DNA of 64,000 nucleotides. It comes from Chryseobacterium culicis (GTDB lineage Bacteria; Bacteroidota; Bacteroidia; Flavobacteriales; Weeksellaceae). The notes beneath the pieces are model-generated. The model did no database searches. It saw only the letters and a program-made list of their open reading frames with translations, and had not been told where the DNA came from. Shown one piece after another: positions 36,997 through 45,312 of the stretch. The translations under genes were made by a program, and so were the position numbers. Every line of letters starts with the position of its first letter. Positions within the stretch are counted from its first letter, which is position 1. The stretch is from the NCBI RefSeq assembly GCF_002979755.1, contig NZ_PCPP01000005.1, positions 62,001-126,000 on the forward strand, given 5' to 3'.

Positions 36997-37504
36997 AAAT
37001 AAATATTATTTTGAGGCATTAGATAATTATCCATATAGCCTTCCCTCCTGTTTAGAGGCATTAAACTACGCTTTGTCATATGATCCGGAAGATGCAGACA
37101 GCCTGTGTCTGATGGGAAGAATTTATAGTGAAATGCTGTTTGATTATGAAAAAGCTAAACTGTATTTCGAAGAAGCGATGCAATGCAATATTTCTAATCT
37201 GAATACACCGCAATATCATATCAAGTGCCTTTTAGACAATGAAGATCTGGATGATGCAGAAAAACTGATTGACTATTCTTTAAAGATAAAAGGAATAGAT
37301 AAAAGCAGAATCCTGATCCATCAGTCTTTACTCTTTGAAATCAGATTAGAGTATAAACAAGCTTTGAAACCTTTAAAGCTTGCCCGCGCATTTGCCTATG
37401 ATCAATGCATGCTTGATTTCTTAAAAAGCAGAGAAAAATTTATAAAAAGTAAAATGCCACAGAAAAAAAAGAAAAAAATAATTGAAAAAAAGAAAAAACA
37501 TTAA
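36983..37504 (+). CDS. TPR-like protein with poly-lysine tail
   Basis: The 173-residue protein has helical repeats of the TPR type (LNYALSYDPEDADSLCLMGRIYSE, then FDYEKAKLYFEEAMQCN; a third repeat about residues 95-145). The last 20 residues are almost all Lys (MPQKKKKKIIEKKKKH), a tail that could bind RNA or ribosomes. It overlaps the prfH gene by 14 bases, so translation is coupled. It is the last gene of the run. TPR proteins usually hold protein complexes together; a scaffold role for the repair set is inference. Confidence 0.75.
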   Translation: MTLTKNKYYFEALDNYPYSLPSCLEALNYALSYDPEDADSLCLMGRIYSEMLFDYEKAKLYFEEAMQCNISNLNTPQYHIKCLLDNEDLDDAEKLIDYSLKIKGIDKSRILIHQSLLFEIRLEYKQALKPLKLARAFAYDQCMLDFLKSREKFIKSKMPQKKKKKIIEKKKKH

Positions 37505-37563
37505 TTAATTTCACTTTTTGATAAAAAATCCGAAATTAACATTTCAATATCGCAAATAATTTA

Positions 37564-37571
37564 TAGTTTTG
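37564..37571 (+). promoter_or_regulatory. Putative -7 element for M36 protease
   Basis: TAGTTTTG matches TAnnTTTG and lies 19 bases before the ATG. A convincing -33 element is not seen, but this separates the protease from the repair operon. Confidence 0.5.
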
Positions 37572-37590
37572 TTGTGTAAAAATCAATCTT

Positions 37591-40140
37591 ATGAATAAAA
37601 AATTATTTTTATTACCTGTATCTGTAGTATTTTTTTTCTGTTTTGGGAAAATGAATGGCCAGAACTCTAACAGGCTTATTCAGGATTATTATCAAAAAAG
37701 TGGAAAACTAAACCAAAATAAAGTGGGCGTTATCATTCTGAACGAAGATATGTCCAATAGTTTAGGAGCAAATATTGTGAATGTACAGCAGACTTATAAA
37801 GGGCTGAGAGTATACAATGCATTGGGAAAAGTCATCATTAAAGGGGATCAGATACTCTCTGAAAATAATGACTTCAACAGGAATATTATAGCTGCCAGTA
37901 CAGCAAAAGTGCATGAGAGATTTTCAGATGCCCTTCTTAAGCAAAAACTGGGATTAAGTGCTATTTCGGATACAGACTATTTACCTGATGTCTATTTTGA
38001 GAAGAATGGTAAGTATATTCTGGCCAAAGAACTGTTTGTTTCAGATCAAAACTCTTCAGATGTGTGGCATGTACTTGCGGATGCTGAAAATGGAGAAATA
38101 CTCAGTAAAGATAATATGACACTAAACTGCAGCTTTGAAGATCACGGTCATTCTCATGAAGCGGTATCCAAGGAATGGGAGAAAGCATCAACAGTGGAGA
38201 ATCAAAGTAAGCTGTTAAATGCCTTGTGGGCACCTACAAATGCGTCTTATAATGTTTTTCCATTGCCGGTAGAAGCTCCTACGTTTGGGGCTCGTGCATT
38301 GGTAAATAATCCATGGGACTTAGTGGCATCACCGGAAGGCTGGCATTCTGATGGAACGAACAGCTATACCAATACAAGAGGAAATAATGTATATGCATAT
38401 TCAGATCAGGATAATACGAATAATCCGGGATATTCCCCGGACGGAGGAAGTTCCCTCACTTTCAATTTTCCTTTTGCCGATGGGAGATATGATAATCCTA
38501 TAACCTATAGAGATGCTGCGATTACCAATCTGTTTTACATGAATAATAAGATGCATGATATCTTTTATAAATTCGGATTTACAGAAGCCGCCAGAAACTT
38601 TCAGACGAATAACTTTGGAAAAGGAGGTATACAGGGAGATGCTGTAAGAGCTGAGGCTTTTGACGGAAGCGGTCTTAATAATGCCAATTTCGGTGCAGGC
38701 TATGAAGCGGTCATTAGTGGAACCACTTATCTTTCTGCACCAAGAATGCAAATGTATCTTTGGGACAGAACACAGCCAGCCAATGATCCTATCTTAAGAT
38801 ATCAGTATAATGCTCCGGCCGCTATTGTAAACCGCCCTAAAGTGGCAACCGGAGGGGCAAGTTTTGGCCCTCTTCTGTTAGGTGGCCAAACGGTAACAGG
38901 AGATCTGAAAATTGCTACACCGGATGATGCCTGTACAGCTCTTGCAGCAGGAAGCATGACAGGGAAAATAGGAGTTGCCAAAAGAGGAACCTGCAGTTTT
39001 GCCACTAAGGTTAAAAATATGCAGCTTGCAGGAGCCTTGGGAGGAATTATCTATGATCCTAATAATGTGGATCCAATTTCAATGGGGAAAGATGATGCCG
39101 TGACAGGAATTACCATTCCTTCCATTATGATGGGGAAAACAGAAGGCGAGTATATTGTAAATCAAATCAATACAGGAGAGACTGTTAATACAACATTAAA
39201 TTTCGACTATAATGGTTTTAAGCATTCCAGTCTGGATAATGGAATCGTTGCCCATGAATATGGACATGGTATTTCAAACAGATTAACAGGGCAGGGATAT
39301 AGCTGTCTTCAAAGTGCTGAGCAGATGGGTGAAGGATGGTCAGATTATTTTGCTTTAATGCTTACAACAAGACCCGGGGATACATCAGCGTTGGCGAGAG
39401 GAATTGGAACCTATACAAGTAGCCAGCCTATTACAGGAGGAGGGATCAGACCTGCCAAGTATTCACCAGACTTTAGTGTAAACAATTATACGTATGGCAA
39501 AACGAATACCGTTTCAGGACCACATGCCATTGGGTTCATCTGGGCAACAATGTTGTGGGATCTTACCTGGAAATACATTGAAAAATATGGCTATAACAGT
39601 GATGTCATGGCAAGCAGTACTTCCGGAAATGCTAAAGTGCTGCAAATAGTAATGGACGGACTGAAATTACAGGCTTGTAACCCTTCATTTATTGATGGAA
39701 GAAATGCCATTCTTCAGGCTGATGCTGTAGGTAATGCAGGCTTGGATAAATGTATGATATGGAACACCTTTGCTAAAAGAGGTCTGGGGGTAAATGCTTC
39801 AGCAGGAAGTAGTTCTGCGGCTAATGATCAGGTGGAAGACTTTACGGTACCACAAGAATGTATTACAGCACTGGCTACTCAGGATGTTAAACTTTCAGAT
39901 CAGAAATTTATTATTTTCCCTAATCCTACTTATGATGAATTCTTTGTAGGAAATATAGACAAATCTTCTAAAGAAGTTAAGATCAGAATATTTGATATGT
40001 CAGGCAAACTGATATTCTCTGATACCAGAGAATCAAGTTCTAAAAAAGCTATTTCTACTCAGGGATTCCAGAAAGGAGTTTATATGGTTCATATCCAACA
40101 GGGAGAGAAAATTCAGGTTGAAAAACTGATGGTAAGATAA
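37591..40140 (+). CDS. T9SS-exported M36 (fungalysin-type) metalloprotease
   Basis: The 849-residue zinc endopeptidase has a signal peptide (residues 1-23, ending MNGQ), an FTP-type propeptide region (about 30-180), and a catalytic domain with HEYGHGIS (His555, Glu556, His559) and the downstream Glu in EQMGEGWSDYF. A protease-associated (PA) domain is inserted at about residues 400-535, ahead of the zinc site (VAKRGTCSFATKVKNMQLAGALGGIIYD). The last 75 residues are a T9SS type A sorting domain (KFIIFPNPTYDEFFVGN to IQVEKLMVR). It is secreted or surface-held. It has its own promoter and ends at a perfect terminator. Confidence 0.94.
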   Translation: MNKKLFLLPVSVVFFFCFGKMNGQNSNRLIQDYYQKSGKLNQNKVGVIILNEDMSNSLGANIVNVQQTYKGLRVYNALGKVIIKGDQILSENNDFNRNIIAASTAKVHERFSDALLKQKLGLSAISDTDYLPDVYFEKNGKYILAKELFVSDQNSSDVWHVLADAENGEILSKDNMTLNCSFEDHGHSHEAVSKEWEKASTVENQSKLLNALWAPTNASYNVFPLPVEAPTFGARALVNNPWDLVASPEGWHSDGTNSYTNTRGNNVYAYSDQDNTNNPGYSPDGGSSLTFNFPFADGRYDNPITYRDAAITNLFYMNNKMHDIFYKFGFTEAARNFQTNNFGKGGIQGDAVRAEAFDGSGLNNANFGAGYEAVISGTTYLSAPRMQMYLWDRTQPANDPILRYQYNAPAAIVNRPKVATGGASFGPLLLGGQTVTGDLKIATPDDACTALAAGSMTGKIGVAKRGTCSFATKVKNMQLAGALGGIIYDPNNVDPISMGKDDAVTGITIPSIMMGKTEGEYIVNQINTGETVNTTLNFDYNGFKHSSLDNGIVAHEYGHGISNRLTGQGYSCLQSAEQMGEGWSDYFALMLTTRPGDTSALARGIGTYTSSQPITGGGIRPAKYSPDFSVNNYTYGKTNTVSGPHAIGFIWATMLWDLTWKYIEKYGYNSDVMASSTSGNAKVLQIVMDGLKLQACNPSFIDGRNAILQADAVGNAGLDKCMIWNTFAKRGLGVNASAGSSSAANDQVEDFTVPQECITALATQDVKLSDQKFIIFPNPTYDEFFVGNIDKSSKEVKIRIFDMSGKLIFSDTRESSSKKAISTQGFQKGVYMVHIQQGEKIQVEKLMVR

Positions 40141-40186
40141 GTGGTTAAGTATTATTTTCAACAGAAAAATACCCTTGATATATTAC

Positions 40187-40218
40187 AAAAGAAGGCCTCA
40201 TTTCTGAGGCCTTCTTTT
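40187..40218. terminator. Bidirectional terminator
   Basis: A perfect 14-bp stem (AAAAGAAGGCCTCA with TGAGGCCTTCTTTT, 4-base loop) has A and T runs on both sides and lies between the M36 protease gene and a convergent minus-strand gene, whose stop it overlaps. Confidence 0.92.
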
Positions 40219-40504
40219 ATTTTTTATTTACAGAGATCAGATAATCATAGACCATTTGATGCTGGTCATCAGTTAACTTAGCCTTTGGAGCCATTCTGCT
40301 TAAAGTGTTGATCCATCCCTGGTTGTCATGCTTGGTAGGTTCTGGCAGCTTATGACATTTTGCACAGGAATTTTCAAAAATGGTTTTTCCTTGTGCCAAC
40401 TGCTCAGATGAGGTATACTTTGGCCCTGTTACAGCCACACTTTTTGGCCCGCAGGACACCAGAAATGCTGATGCTGCTATGCCGCTTAAGATGAGTTTTT
40501 TCAT
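40217..40504 (-). CDS. Single-heme c-type cytochrome lipoprotein
   Basis: The 95-residue protein has a lipoprotein signal with Cys18 in FLVSC and one heme-binding motif CAKCH (Cys47, Cys50, His51); Met71 in RMAPKAKL is the likely sixth heme ligand. It would be an electron carrier bound to the membrane on the periplasmic side. It is the second of two tandem paralogs, 20 bases downstream of the other (40525-40818), sharing the TIFENSC, CHKLP and MAPKAKLTD segments. No cytochrome oxidase gene is in the window. The partner is unknown. Confidence 0.88.
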   Translation of the reverse strand: MKKLILSGIAASAFLVSCGPKSVAVTGPKYTSSEQLAQGKTIFENSCAKCHKLPEPTKHDNQGWINTLSRMAPKAKLTDDQHQMVYDYLISVNKK

Positions 40505-40524
40505 ACCATATTTTTGTTTGATGA

Positions 40525-40818
40525 TTACTTTTTCACAGAAACAATATAATCATAAACCCATTGGTGCTGTTCATCCGTCAGTTTTGCTTTTGGAGCCATA
40601 GAATTCATAATTCCTACCCATTGTACAGGATTGTGTGAAGCAGGATCCGGTAATTTATGACATCTTCCACAAGAGTTTTCAAAAATAGTTTTCCCCTGAG
40701 CAATCTGTTCTGCAGTAGATGTAGATGTTCCTGCAGTAGTAGCGGATGTAGAAGCTTTCGGCGTACAGGAAACCAGCAAAATAGCAGTAAACGAAGCCGC
40801 AGCGATGAGTTTTTTCAT
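40525..40818 (-). CDS. Single-heme c-type cytochrome lipoprotein (paralog)
   Basis: The 97-residue protein has lipoprotein Cys18 (LLVSC), heme motif CGRCH (Cys50, Cys53, His54) and a probable axial Met74 (SMAPKAKL). A Thr/Ser-rich linker (about 22-36) tethers the heme domain to the membrane. It is upstream of its paralog on the minus strand. A -7-like CAAATGTA (40841-40848, reading TACATTTG on minus) lies 22 bases before the start. The pair arose by tandem duplication. The partner redox enzyme is unknown. Confidence 0.88.
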   Translation of the reverse strand: MKKLIAAASFTAILLVSCTPKASTSATTAGTSTSTAEQIAQGKTIFENSCGRCHKLPDPASHNPVQWVGIMNSMAPKAKLTDEQHQWVYDYIVSVKK

Positions 40819-40981
40819 GTTTCTTCTTTTTGATATATAACAAATGTAATAAATTCCTTAAGCCGTTGATACAGGGCGTTCTAGTTTTAATTTAGAAGAA
40901 ATAAAAATTGAATTCATGAAAAATCGTTAATTTCCAATGAAAACAATTTAGGGCTTTTGTCTCATCATTATGAGCGGGCTA

Positions 40982-41012
40982 TTGACCATTCGCATTTTAA
41001 TTGTTAATTTTG
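40982..41012 (+). promoter_or_regulatory. Promoter of meaB
   Basis: TTG (40982-40984) and TAATTTTG (41005-41012) are 20 bases apart. The -7 element ends only five bases before the chosen ATG at 41018, so the mRNA may have almost no leader; an in-frame GTG-type start further upstream (ATG at 40970) would lie inside the promoter. Confidence 0.55.
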
Positions 41013-41017
41013 AATCA

Positions 41018-42010
41018 ATGAAATTTACTACAGAAGAGTTAATAGAAGGAATACAGTCAGGAAATAAACGCCTGATTGCAAAAGCTATTACATTGGTTGA
41101 AAGTAAAAAAGCAGAACACAGAATACAGGCAGAAGATCTATTGAAGAAAATTATGCCCCTTACCGGAAACTCTGTGAGAGTAGGAGTAACAGGAGTTCCC
41201 GGAGCCGGAAAATCCACTTTTATAGAAAACTTTGGCCGCTTGGTTATTGCTCAAGGTAAAAAAGTAGCTGTTTTAGCAATTGATCCCAGTTCAGCGATCA
41301 ACAAAGGAAGTATTTTAGGGGATAAAACCAGAATGGAAGAACTTGCCAAAGAAGAGAATGCATTTATACGTCCTTCTCCCAGCTCAGGTTTTTTGGGTGG
41401 AGTAGCCAATACTACCTTTGAAACCATGATGATCTGTGAGGCAGCAGGATATGATTATATTTTGATAGAAACCGTAGGCGTAGGGCAGTCAGAAGTATTG
41501 GTCGCTGATATTACCGATGTTTTCCTGTTCCTTAAAATCATTGGCGGTGGAGACGAACTTCAGGGTATAAAAAGAGGAATCATGGAAATGGTAGACCTTA
41601 TTTTCATCAACAAAGTAGATCAGGACAATCTTCAGAAAGCCAAAAATACAAGACTTGAATTAAAAAGAGCTCTGGATTTTATTCCACCTAAAGAAAAAGG
41701 ATGGAAAATCCCTGTTTTATTAGGTTCTGCCCTTTATAATGAAGGATTACAGGAAGTTTATGATACAATTTTCGAATTTATTGATCTGAAAAAGAAAAGC
41801 GGACGTTTTGAAGAAATTCGTGTTCAGCAGGCTGAAAAACGCTTCGAATACTGGGTTCAGGAATATATTTTATCACTGATGAAAAAGAGCAATGCAGTAG
41901 AGGAAGCTTACCATATGCATAAAAAAAATGCTTCAGCTATGGTTTCGAATCCAAGTACTGAAGCAAAATTATTTGTTGAAAAATTTTTATCTAACGAAAA
42001 AAGAAATTAA
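41018..42010 (+). CDS. meaB: MeaB-type GTPase, methylmalonyl-CoA mutase chaperone
   Basis: MeaB (ArgK family) is a G3E GTPase that protects methylmalonyl-CoA mutase and gates its cobalamin loading. The 330-residue protein has Walker A GVPGAGKST (59-67), AIDPSSAINKGSILGDKTRM with the Mg and switch residues, and the base-recognition INKVDQDN. I chose the ATG at 41018 over an earlier one at 40970 because the earlier 16 residues fall inside a promoter and do not resemble the family. Its client mutase is at 29960-32080. The stop overlaps the convergent DUF4251 gene stop by 4 bases. Confidence 0.95.
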   Translation: MKFTTEELIEGIQSGNKRLIAKAITLVESKKAEHRIQAEDLLKKIMPLTGNSVRVGVTGVPGAGKSTFIENFGRLVIAQGKKVAVLAIDPSSAINKGSILGDKTRMEELAKEENAFIRPSPSSGFLGGVANTTFETMMICEAAGYDYILIETVGVGQSEVLVADITDVFLFLKIIGGGDELQGIKRGIMEMVDLIFINKVDQDNLQKAKNTRLELKRALDFIPPKEKGWKIPVLLGSALYNEGLQEVYDTIFEFIDLKKKSGRFEEIRVQQAEKRFEYWVQEYILSLMKKSNAVEEAYHMHKKNASAMVSNPSTEAKLFVEKFLSNEKRN

Positions 42011-42555
42011 AGCTTCTCTTTTTCCTGTTTTACTTCTGTTTTAGAAATATATCCGTCATAAGTAATGGGCTGTCTGTCGCTACTTCTCACAGAAACGAAA
42101 GCTTTACCGTTTTTAAAAACTTCAATATTAAGTTCATCAACATTTCTTGCATCTTTAGGCTTGAACTTTAACGTCCAGGTTCCTTTTTTATTCTGAGTTT
42201 TAGTTATTGTAAAATCTTTTGAAGTAAATCGGTAACTATTATCACTTGCTCCTCCATAAGTTGGATTGAACATCCTTCCAAAGTAAGGTAGCACTACATC
42301 CAGCGTATTTTTGCTTACATCAATGGTATACTCTCCATTGAGATTAAGTACTCTCGTTGCAGTAGAATTAGGCATTGAGTTCAACACATTAATAACATCA
42401 TAATTCGTTGGGTTGGCTCTTTGTGCATAGAAAGTAAACTCCTGAGAATCTATCAAATTATCTACTGTTTTCGGATCTAATGACCCTTGTGAGGCACAAC
42501 TCTGAAAGAAGAACAGGAATCCAAAAATCGTCAGTAAAGAAATATACTTTTTCAT
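42007..42555 (-). CDS. DUF4251 lipoprotein
   Basis: The 182-residue protein belongs to the DUF4251 family of Bacteroidota. It begins MKKYISLLTIFGFLFFFQSC, with a lipobox Cys20, and the body has the family pattern FTFYAQRANPT, DVVLPYFGRM, YRFTSKDFTI and the C-terminal DRQPITYDGYI. A further upstream in-frame start at 42675 would overlap the M48 gene and its promoter, so the Met at 42555 is preferred. It is probably anchored in the periplasm. Function is unknown. It converges with meaB (4-base overlap of the ends) and diverges from the M48 protease gene. Confidence 0.85.
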   Translation of the reverse strand: MKKYISLLTIFGFLFFFQSCASQGSLDPKTVDNLIDSQEFTFYAQRANPTNYDVINVLNSMPNSTATRVLNLNGEYTIDVSKNTLDVVLPYFGRMFNPTYGGASDNSYRFTSKDFTITKTQNKKGTWTLKFKPKDARNVDELNIEVFKNGKAFVSVRSSDRQPITYDGYISKTEVKQEKEKL

Positions 42556-42660
42556 AATGAGATAATTATTAAATTTAGACAGCAAAATGTATGCAAATAT
42601 ATTCTTTCTGGAATATTTTGGAATAAAAATTGTTAAGGTTGAATTATTAACACTCAAACT

Positions 42661-43467
42661 ATGAAAGTTACACATCTATTTGGAATAGGAGCTATTGCTC
42701 TGTCGGCTGTTGCCTGTACTACGAACCCAATTACTGGAAGATCGTCTTTACAGCTGGCCAATAACTCGGAAATTTTAACAATGTCTTCACAGGAATATAG
42801 AACGACATTGTCTAAAGGTAAAGTAATTACTGGTACGGCAGATGCAAAGAGAGTGGTAAATGTAGGAAACAGAATTAAAAGCGCTGCGGAAAGATATTAT
42901 CAAAGTATCGGTAGATCAGCAGATCTTACCAGCTACAGCTGGGAATTCAATCTTCTGCAAAGCAGTGAGCTGAATGCCTGGTGTATGCCTGGTGGTAAAG
43001 TAGCCGTTTATACCGGAATATTACCGATCACAAAAGACGATAACGGTCTTGCAGTGGTAATGGGACATGAAGTTTCCCACGCGCTGGCAGGCCATGGAAA
43101 CGAAAGAATTTCTCAGGCTATGGTAGCTCAGTATGGAGGTGCTATCTTGGGAGGAACTATCTCAAACTCACAATGGGCAAGTGTTTTCCAGAAGGTGTAT
43201 CCTATTGGTTCACAAGTAGCTTTATTGAAATACGGAAGAGGTCAGGAATCTGAGGCAGATGAAATGGGTCTTTACCTGATGTCTATGGCTGGATATGACC
43301 CAAGAGCGGCCATCCCTTTCTGGAACAGAATGGAAGCGGCATCTTCAGGAGCAAGACAGCCGGAATTTTTATCTACCCACCCAAGTCCGGAAACCAGAAT
43401 TTCAGATATCAATAAAGATCTTCCGAAAGCTTTAGAATATTATAAGGCTGCGGGAGGAAAAATATAA
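42661..43467 (+). CDS. M48-family metallopeptidase lipoprotein
   Basis: The 268-residue protein is a membrane-attached zinc peptidase of the BepA/LoiP type, which degrades misassembled outer-membrane proteins. It has a lipobox Cys19 (LSAVAC), the zinc motif HEVSHALAGH (His136, Glu137, His140) and a third ligand in the ESEADEMG segment (about residues 198-205), with the conserved LSTHPSPETRI near the C-terminus. It has no TPR domain, unlike BepA, and is closer in length to LoiP/YcaL. A terminator follows at 43489. It diverges from the DUF4251 gene. Confidence 0.93.
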   Translation: MKVTHLFGIGAIALSAVACTTNPITGRSSLQLANNSEILTMSSQEYRTTLSKGKVITGTADAKRVVNVGNRIKSAAERYYQSIGRSADLTSYSWEFNLLQSSELNAWCMPGGKVAVYTGILPITKDDNGLAVVMGHEVSHALAGHGNERISQAMVAQYGGAILGGTISNSQWASVFQKVYPIGSQVALLKYGRGQESEADEMGLYLMSMAGYDPRAAIPFWNRMEAASSGARQPEFLSTHPSPETRISDINKDLPKALEYYKAAGGKI

Positions 43468-43488
43468 TTAGAATTTTAATCTTGAGTA

Positions 43489-43530
43489 AGGCCTTATTAA
43501 ATTTTTAGTAAATTTGGTAAGGCTTTTTTA
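43489..43530 (+). terminator. Intrinsic terminator after M48 gene
   Basis: AAGGCCTTATTAAATTT pairs with AAATTTGGTAAGGCTT with wobbles and a bulge, followed by a T run. It ends the M48 transcript. Confidence 0.65.
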
Positions 43531-43553
43531 TGTAACCACCTAAACACAATATT

Positions 43554-43865
43554 ATGAAGAGTTTATCCATTACCGGACTTATACTTTTAGCTGTTTCAGC
43601 ATTACTTTTCTATTTAACGACTGATTTTGCCGTAGAACAAATAAAAATCTCTCATATTATGGGAATCATGGCAGGAGTCGGGATAGGGCTTATCATTGGA
43701 GGAATGGTAGGGTATTTAAGTAAAGGAAGCGCTATCAAAGAAGAACAGAAGAAAAAAGAATTTAAGCAGCTACAGAAAGACAAAGAAGAGCTTGAAAAGC
43801 AGGCCGCAGAAATTGCAAAACGTCAGGCTGAACTTGAAAATCAAAATAAAAACCCTCAAATATAA
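43554..43865 (+). CDS. Small membrane protein with coiled-coil tail
   Basis: I do not recognise this 103-residue protein. It has two hydrophobic segments (about residues 5-22 and 35-60, the second GIMAGVGIGLIIGGMVGYLS) followed by a Lys/Glu/Gln-rich coiled coil from about residue 64 to 100. The topology is two helices with both termini on one side and the coiled coil probably cytoplasmic. It ends in a terminator shared with the minus-strand outer-membrane protein gene. Confidence 0.7.
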   Translation: MKSLSITGLILLAVSALLFYLTTDFAVEQIKISHIMGIMAGVGIGLIIGGMVGYLSKGSAIKEEQKKKEFKQLQKDKEELEKQAAEIAKRQAELENQNKNPQI

Positions 43866-43877
43866 ATTTGAGGGTTT
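43850..43877. terminator. Bidirectional terminator
   Basis: AAACCCTCAAAT pairs with ATTTGAGGGTTT around a four-base loop. It overlaps the end of the small membrane-protein gene and lies before the end of the convergent barrel-protein gene. Confidence 0.8.
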
Positions 43878-43901
43878 AAAATTGCTATTTTCAATAATTC
43901 A

Positions 43902-44513
43902 TTAGAATTTATATCCTAAACCTACCATAAACAGGTTAGGTCTGTTGTCATACCTGATTTCAGAACCGGAAACTTTATTGATGAAATTTCTTTCGTCTTT
44001 ACTGAAAGCTCCTTCATATCTTGCATTTACAATAAGCTTTTTAATTTCAAGCTGTGCACCAAACTGGTATCCTACTGTAAAGTCATTTTTAGCATTTTCT
44101 TTGAAATCATTGTAAGTATTGTCTTTGTTTAAGTTAAAACTTCCAACGGGTCCTACAAAAACTCCCAGCATATTCCCCAAAAGGTTATATCCTAAAAGAA
44201 CCGGAACATCAATACGGTTGCTTTTTACATCAAAAGTAGTGTTCTCTGTAGTAAACTCATTTTTGAAGTGAGTATAATAGATTTCGGGCATCACAAACAA
44301 TGAAGTAGGAAGTCCTACTTTTAATGAAAGTCCTACGTTAAAACCTACATTGTTTTTACCTGTTCCATCAATGGCATCATTCACTGTTCCTTTGATATTG
44401 GACCATGAAGGAGAGCCTGTTGGAAAAATTAAGTTAGCCTTACCTGCCAGTGAAATCTGTGCAGAAGCCCACATTGAAAACCCTAATAACGCTATACTAA
44501 GTACCTTTTTCAT
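43902..44513 (-). CDS. Outer-membrane beta-barrel protein in mla-like operon
   Basis: The 203-residue protein has a signal peptide (MKKVLSIALLGFSMWASAQ) and a body of alternating strands with aromatic girdles (FVMPEIYYTHFKNEF, YQFGAQLEIKKLIVNARYEG) ending in LFMVGLGYKF, typical of small barrels of the PorT/OmpW-like type of Bacteroidota. It is the third gene of a minus-strand set and overlaps the end of the MlaF gene by 17 bases, so it is co-translated with the lipid-transport ATPase. A role as an outer-membrane partner is possible but unproven. Confidence 0.8.
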   Translation of the reverse strand: MKKVLSIALLGFSMWASAQISLAGKANLIFPTGSPSWSNIKGTVNDAIDGTGKNNVGFNVGLSLKVGLPTSLFVMPEIYYTHFKNEFTTENTTFDVKSNRIDVPVLLGYNLLGNMLGVFVGPVGSFNLNKDNTYNDFKENAKNDFTVGYQFGAQLEIKKLIVNARYEGAFSKDERNFINKVSGSEIRYDNRPNLFMVGLGYKF

Positions 44514-45312
44514 TATCGTCTATTTTTGTATTTGTAGTTTCAATCGTTTTATTATTCTCAAGTAAATATTCTCTCAGCTCTTTAAACAGTTCTGAAGAAT
44601 AAACGAAATCAATCAGATTTTTATTGCCTGCGGTAATCAGAATGTCTTTGTTACCTTCCCATTCTTTAATTCCCAGTCTTAGGTATACAATTTTCTCGCC
44701 AATCGTCATTACAGAGTTCATATCGTGGGTATTGATGATGGTTGTAGTATTGTATTCTTTTGTGATTTCATAAAGAAGATCATCAATGATCTTTGAGGTA
44801 TACGGATCGAGCCCGGAATTGGGTTCATCACAGAACAGGTATTTGGGATTATTTACAATAGCTCTGGCAATAGCCACCCTTTTTTGCATTCCCCCTGAAA
44901 TCTCGGACGGATATTTTCTTTCCGCTTTGTCAAGATGTACTCGTCCTATTACTTCAAAAACTCTTTTCTTTTTTTCTCTGTAGGTAAGATTGGTAAACAT
45001 ATCCAGAGGAAACATAATATTTTCTTCCACAGTTAAGGAATCAAATAAGGCACTTCCCTGGAATACGGTTCCGATTTCTGAACGAAGATGTTGTTTCTCA
45101 TCTCTCGTCATGGTATTGATATCCTTACCATCAAAAAGGATTTCTCCTGAGGAAGGCATATAAACATTCAATAAACTCTTTAAAAAAACGGTTTTTCCGG
45201 AACCACTCTGTCCAATGATTAAGTTTACTTTTCCTTTATCAAATGAAGTTGAAATTCCTTTCAATACTTCAACATCATCAAAACTCTTCTTAAGATCTTT
45301 TACCTCAATCAT
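44497..45312 (-). CDS. mlaF: MlaF-like ABC ATPase
   Basis: This is the ATPase of an MCE-type lipid transporter, related to MlaF, which moves phospholipids between inner and outer membranes. The 271-residue protein has Walker A GQSGSGKT, signature ISGGMQKRVAIARA, Walker B YLFCDEPNSGLDP and switch histidine INTHDMNS. A GLDP D-loop is normal for the family. The start codon shares a base with the MlaE stop, and the end overlaps the outer-membrane barrel gene. The MCE (MlaD-like) subunit is encoded far away at 62529. Confidence 0.92.
   Translation of the reverse strand: MIEVKDLKKSFDDVEVLKGISTSFDKGKVNLIIGQSGSGKTVFLKSLLNVYMPSSGEILFDGKDINTMTRDEKQHLRSEIGTVFQGSALFDSLTVEENIMFPLDMFTNLTYREKKKRVFEVIGRVHLDKAERKYPSEISGGMQKRVAIARAIVNNPKYLFCDEPNSGLDPYTSKIIDDLLYEITKEYNTTTIINTHDMNSVMTIGEKIVYLRLGIKEWEGNKDILITAGNKNLIDFVYSSELFKELREYLLENNKTIETTNTKIDDNEKGT

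Noticed and set aside
40970-41017. Longer N-terminus for MeaB
   Set aside because: The extra 16 residues overlap a promoter and do not resemble the family.
42556-42675. Longer N-terminus for the DUF4251 lipoprotein
   Set aside because: It would place the lipoprotein signal internally and overlap the divergent gene.
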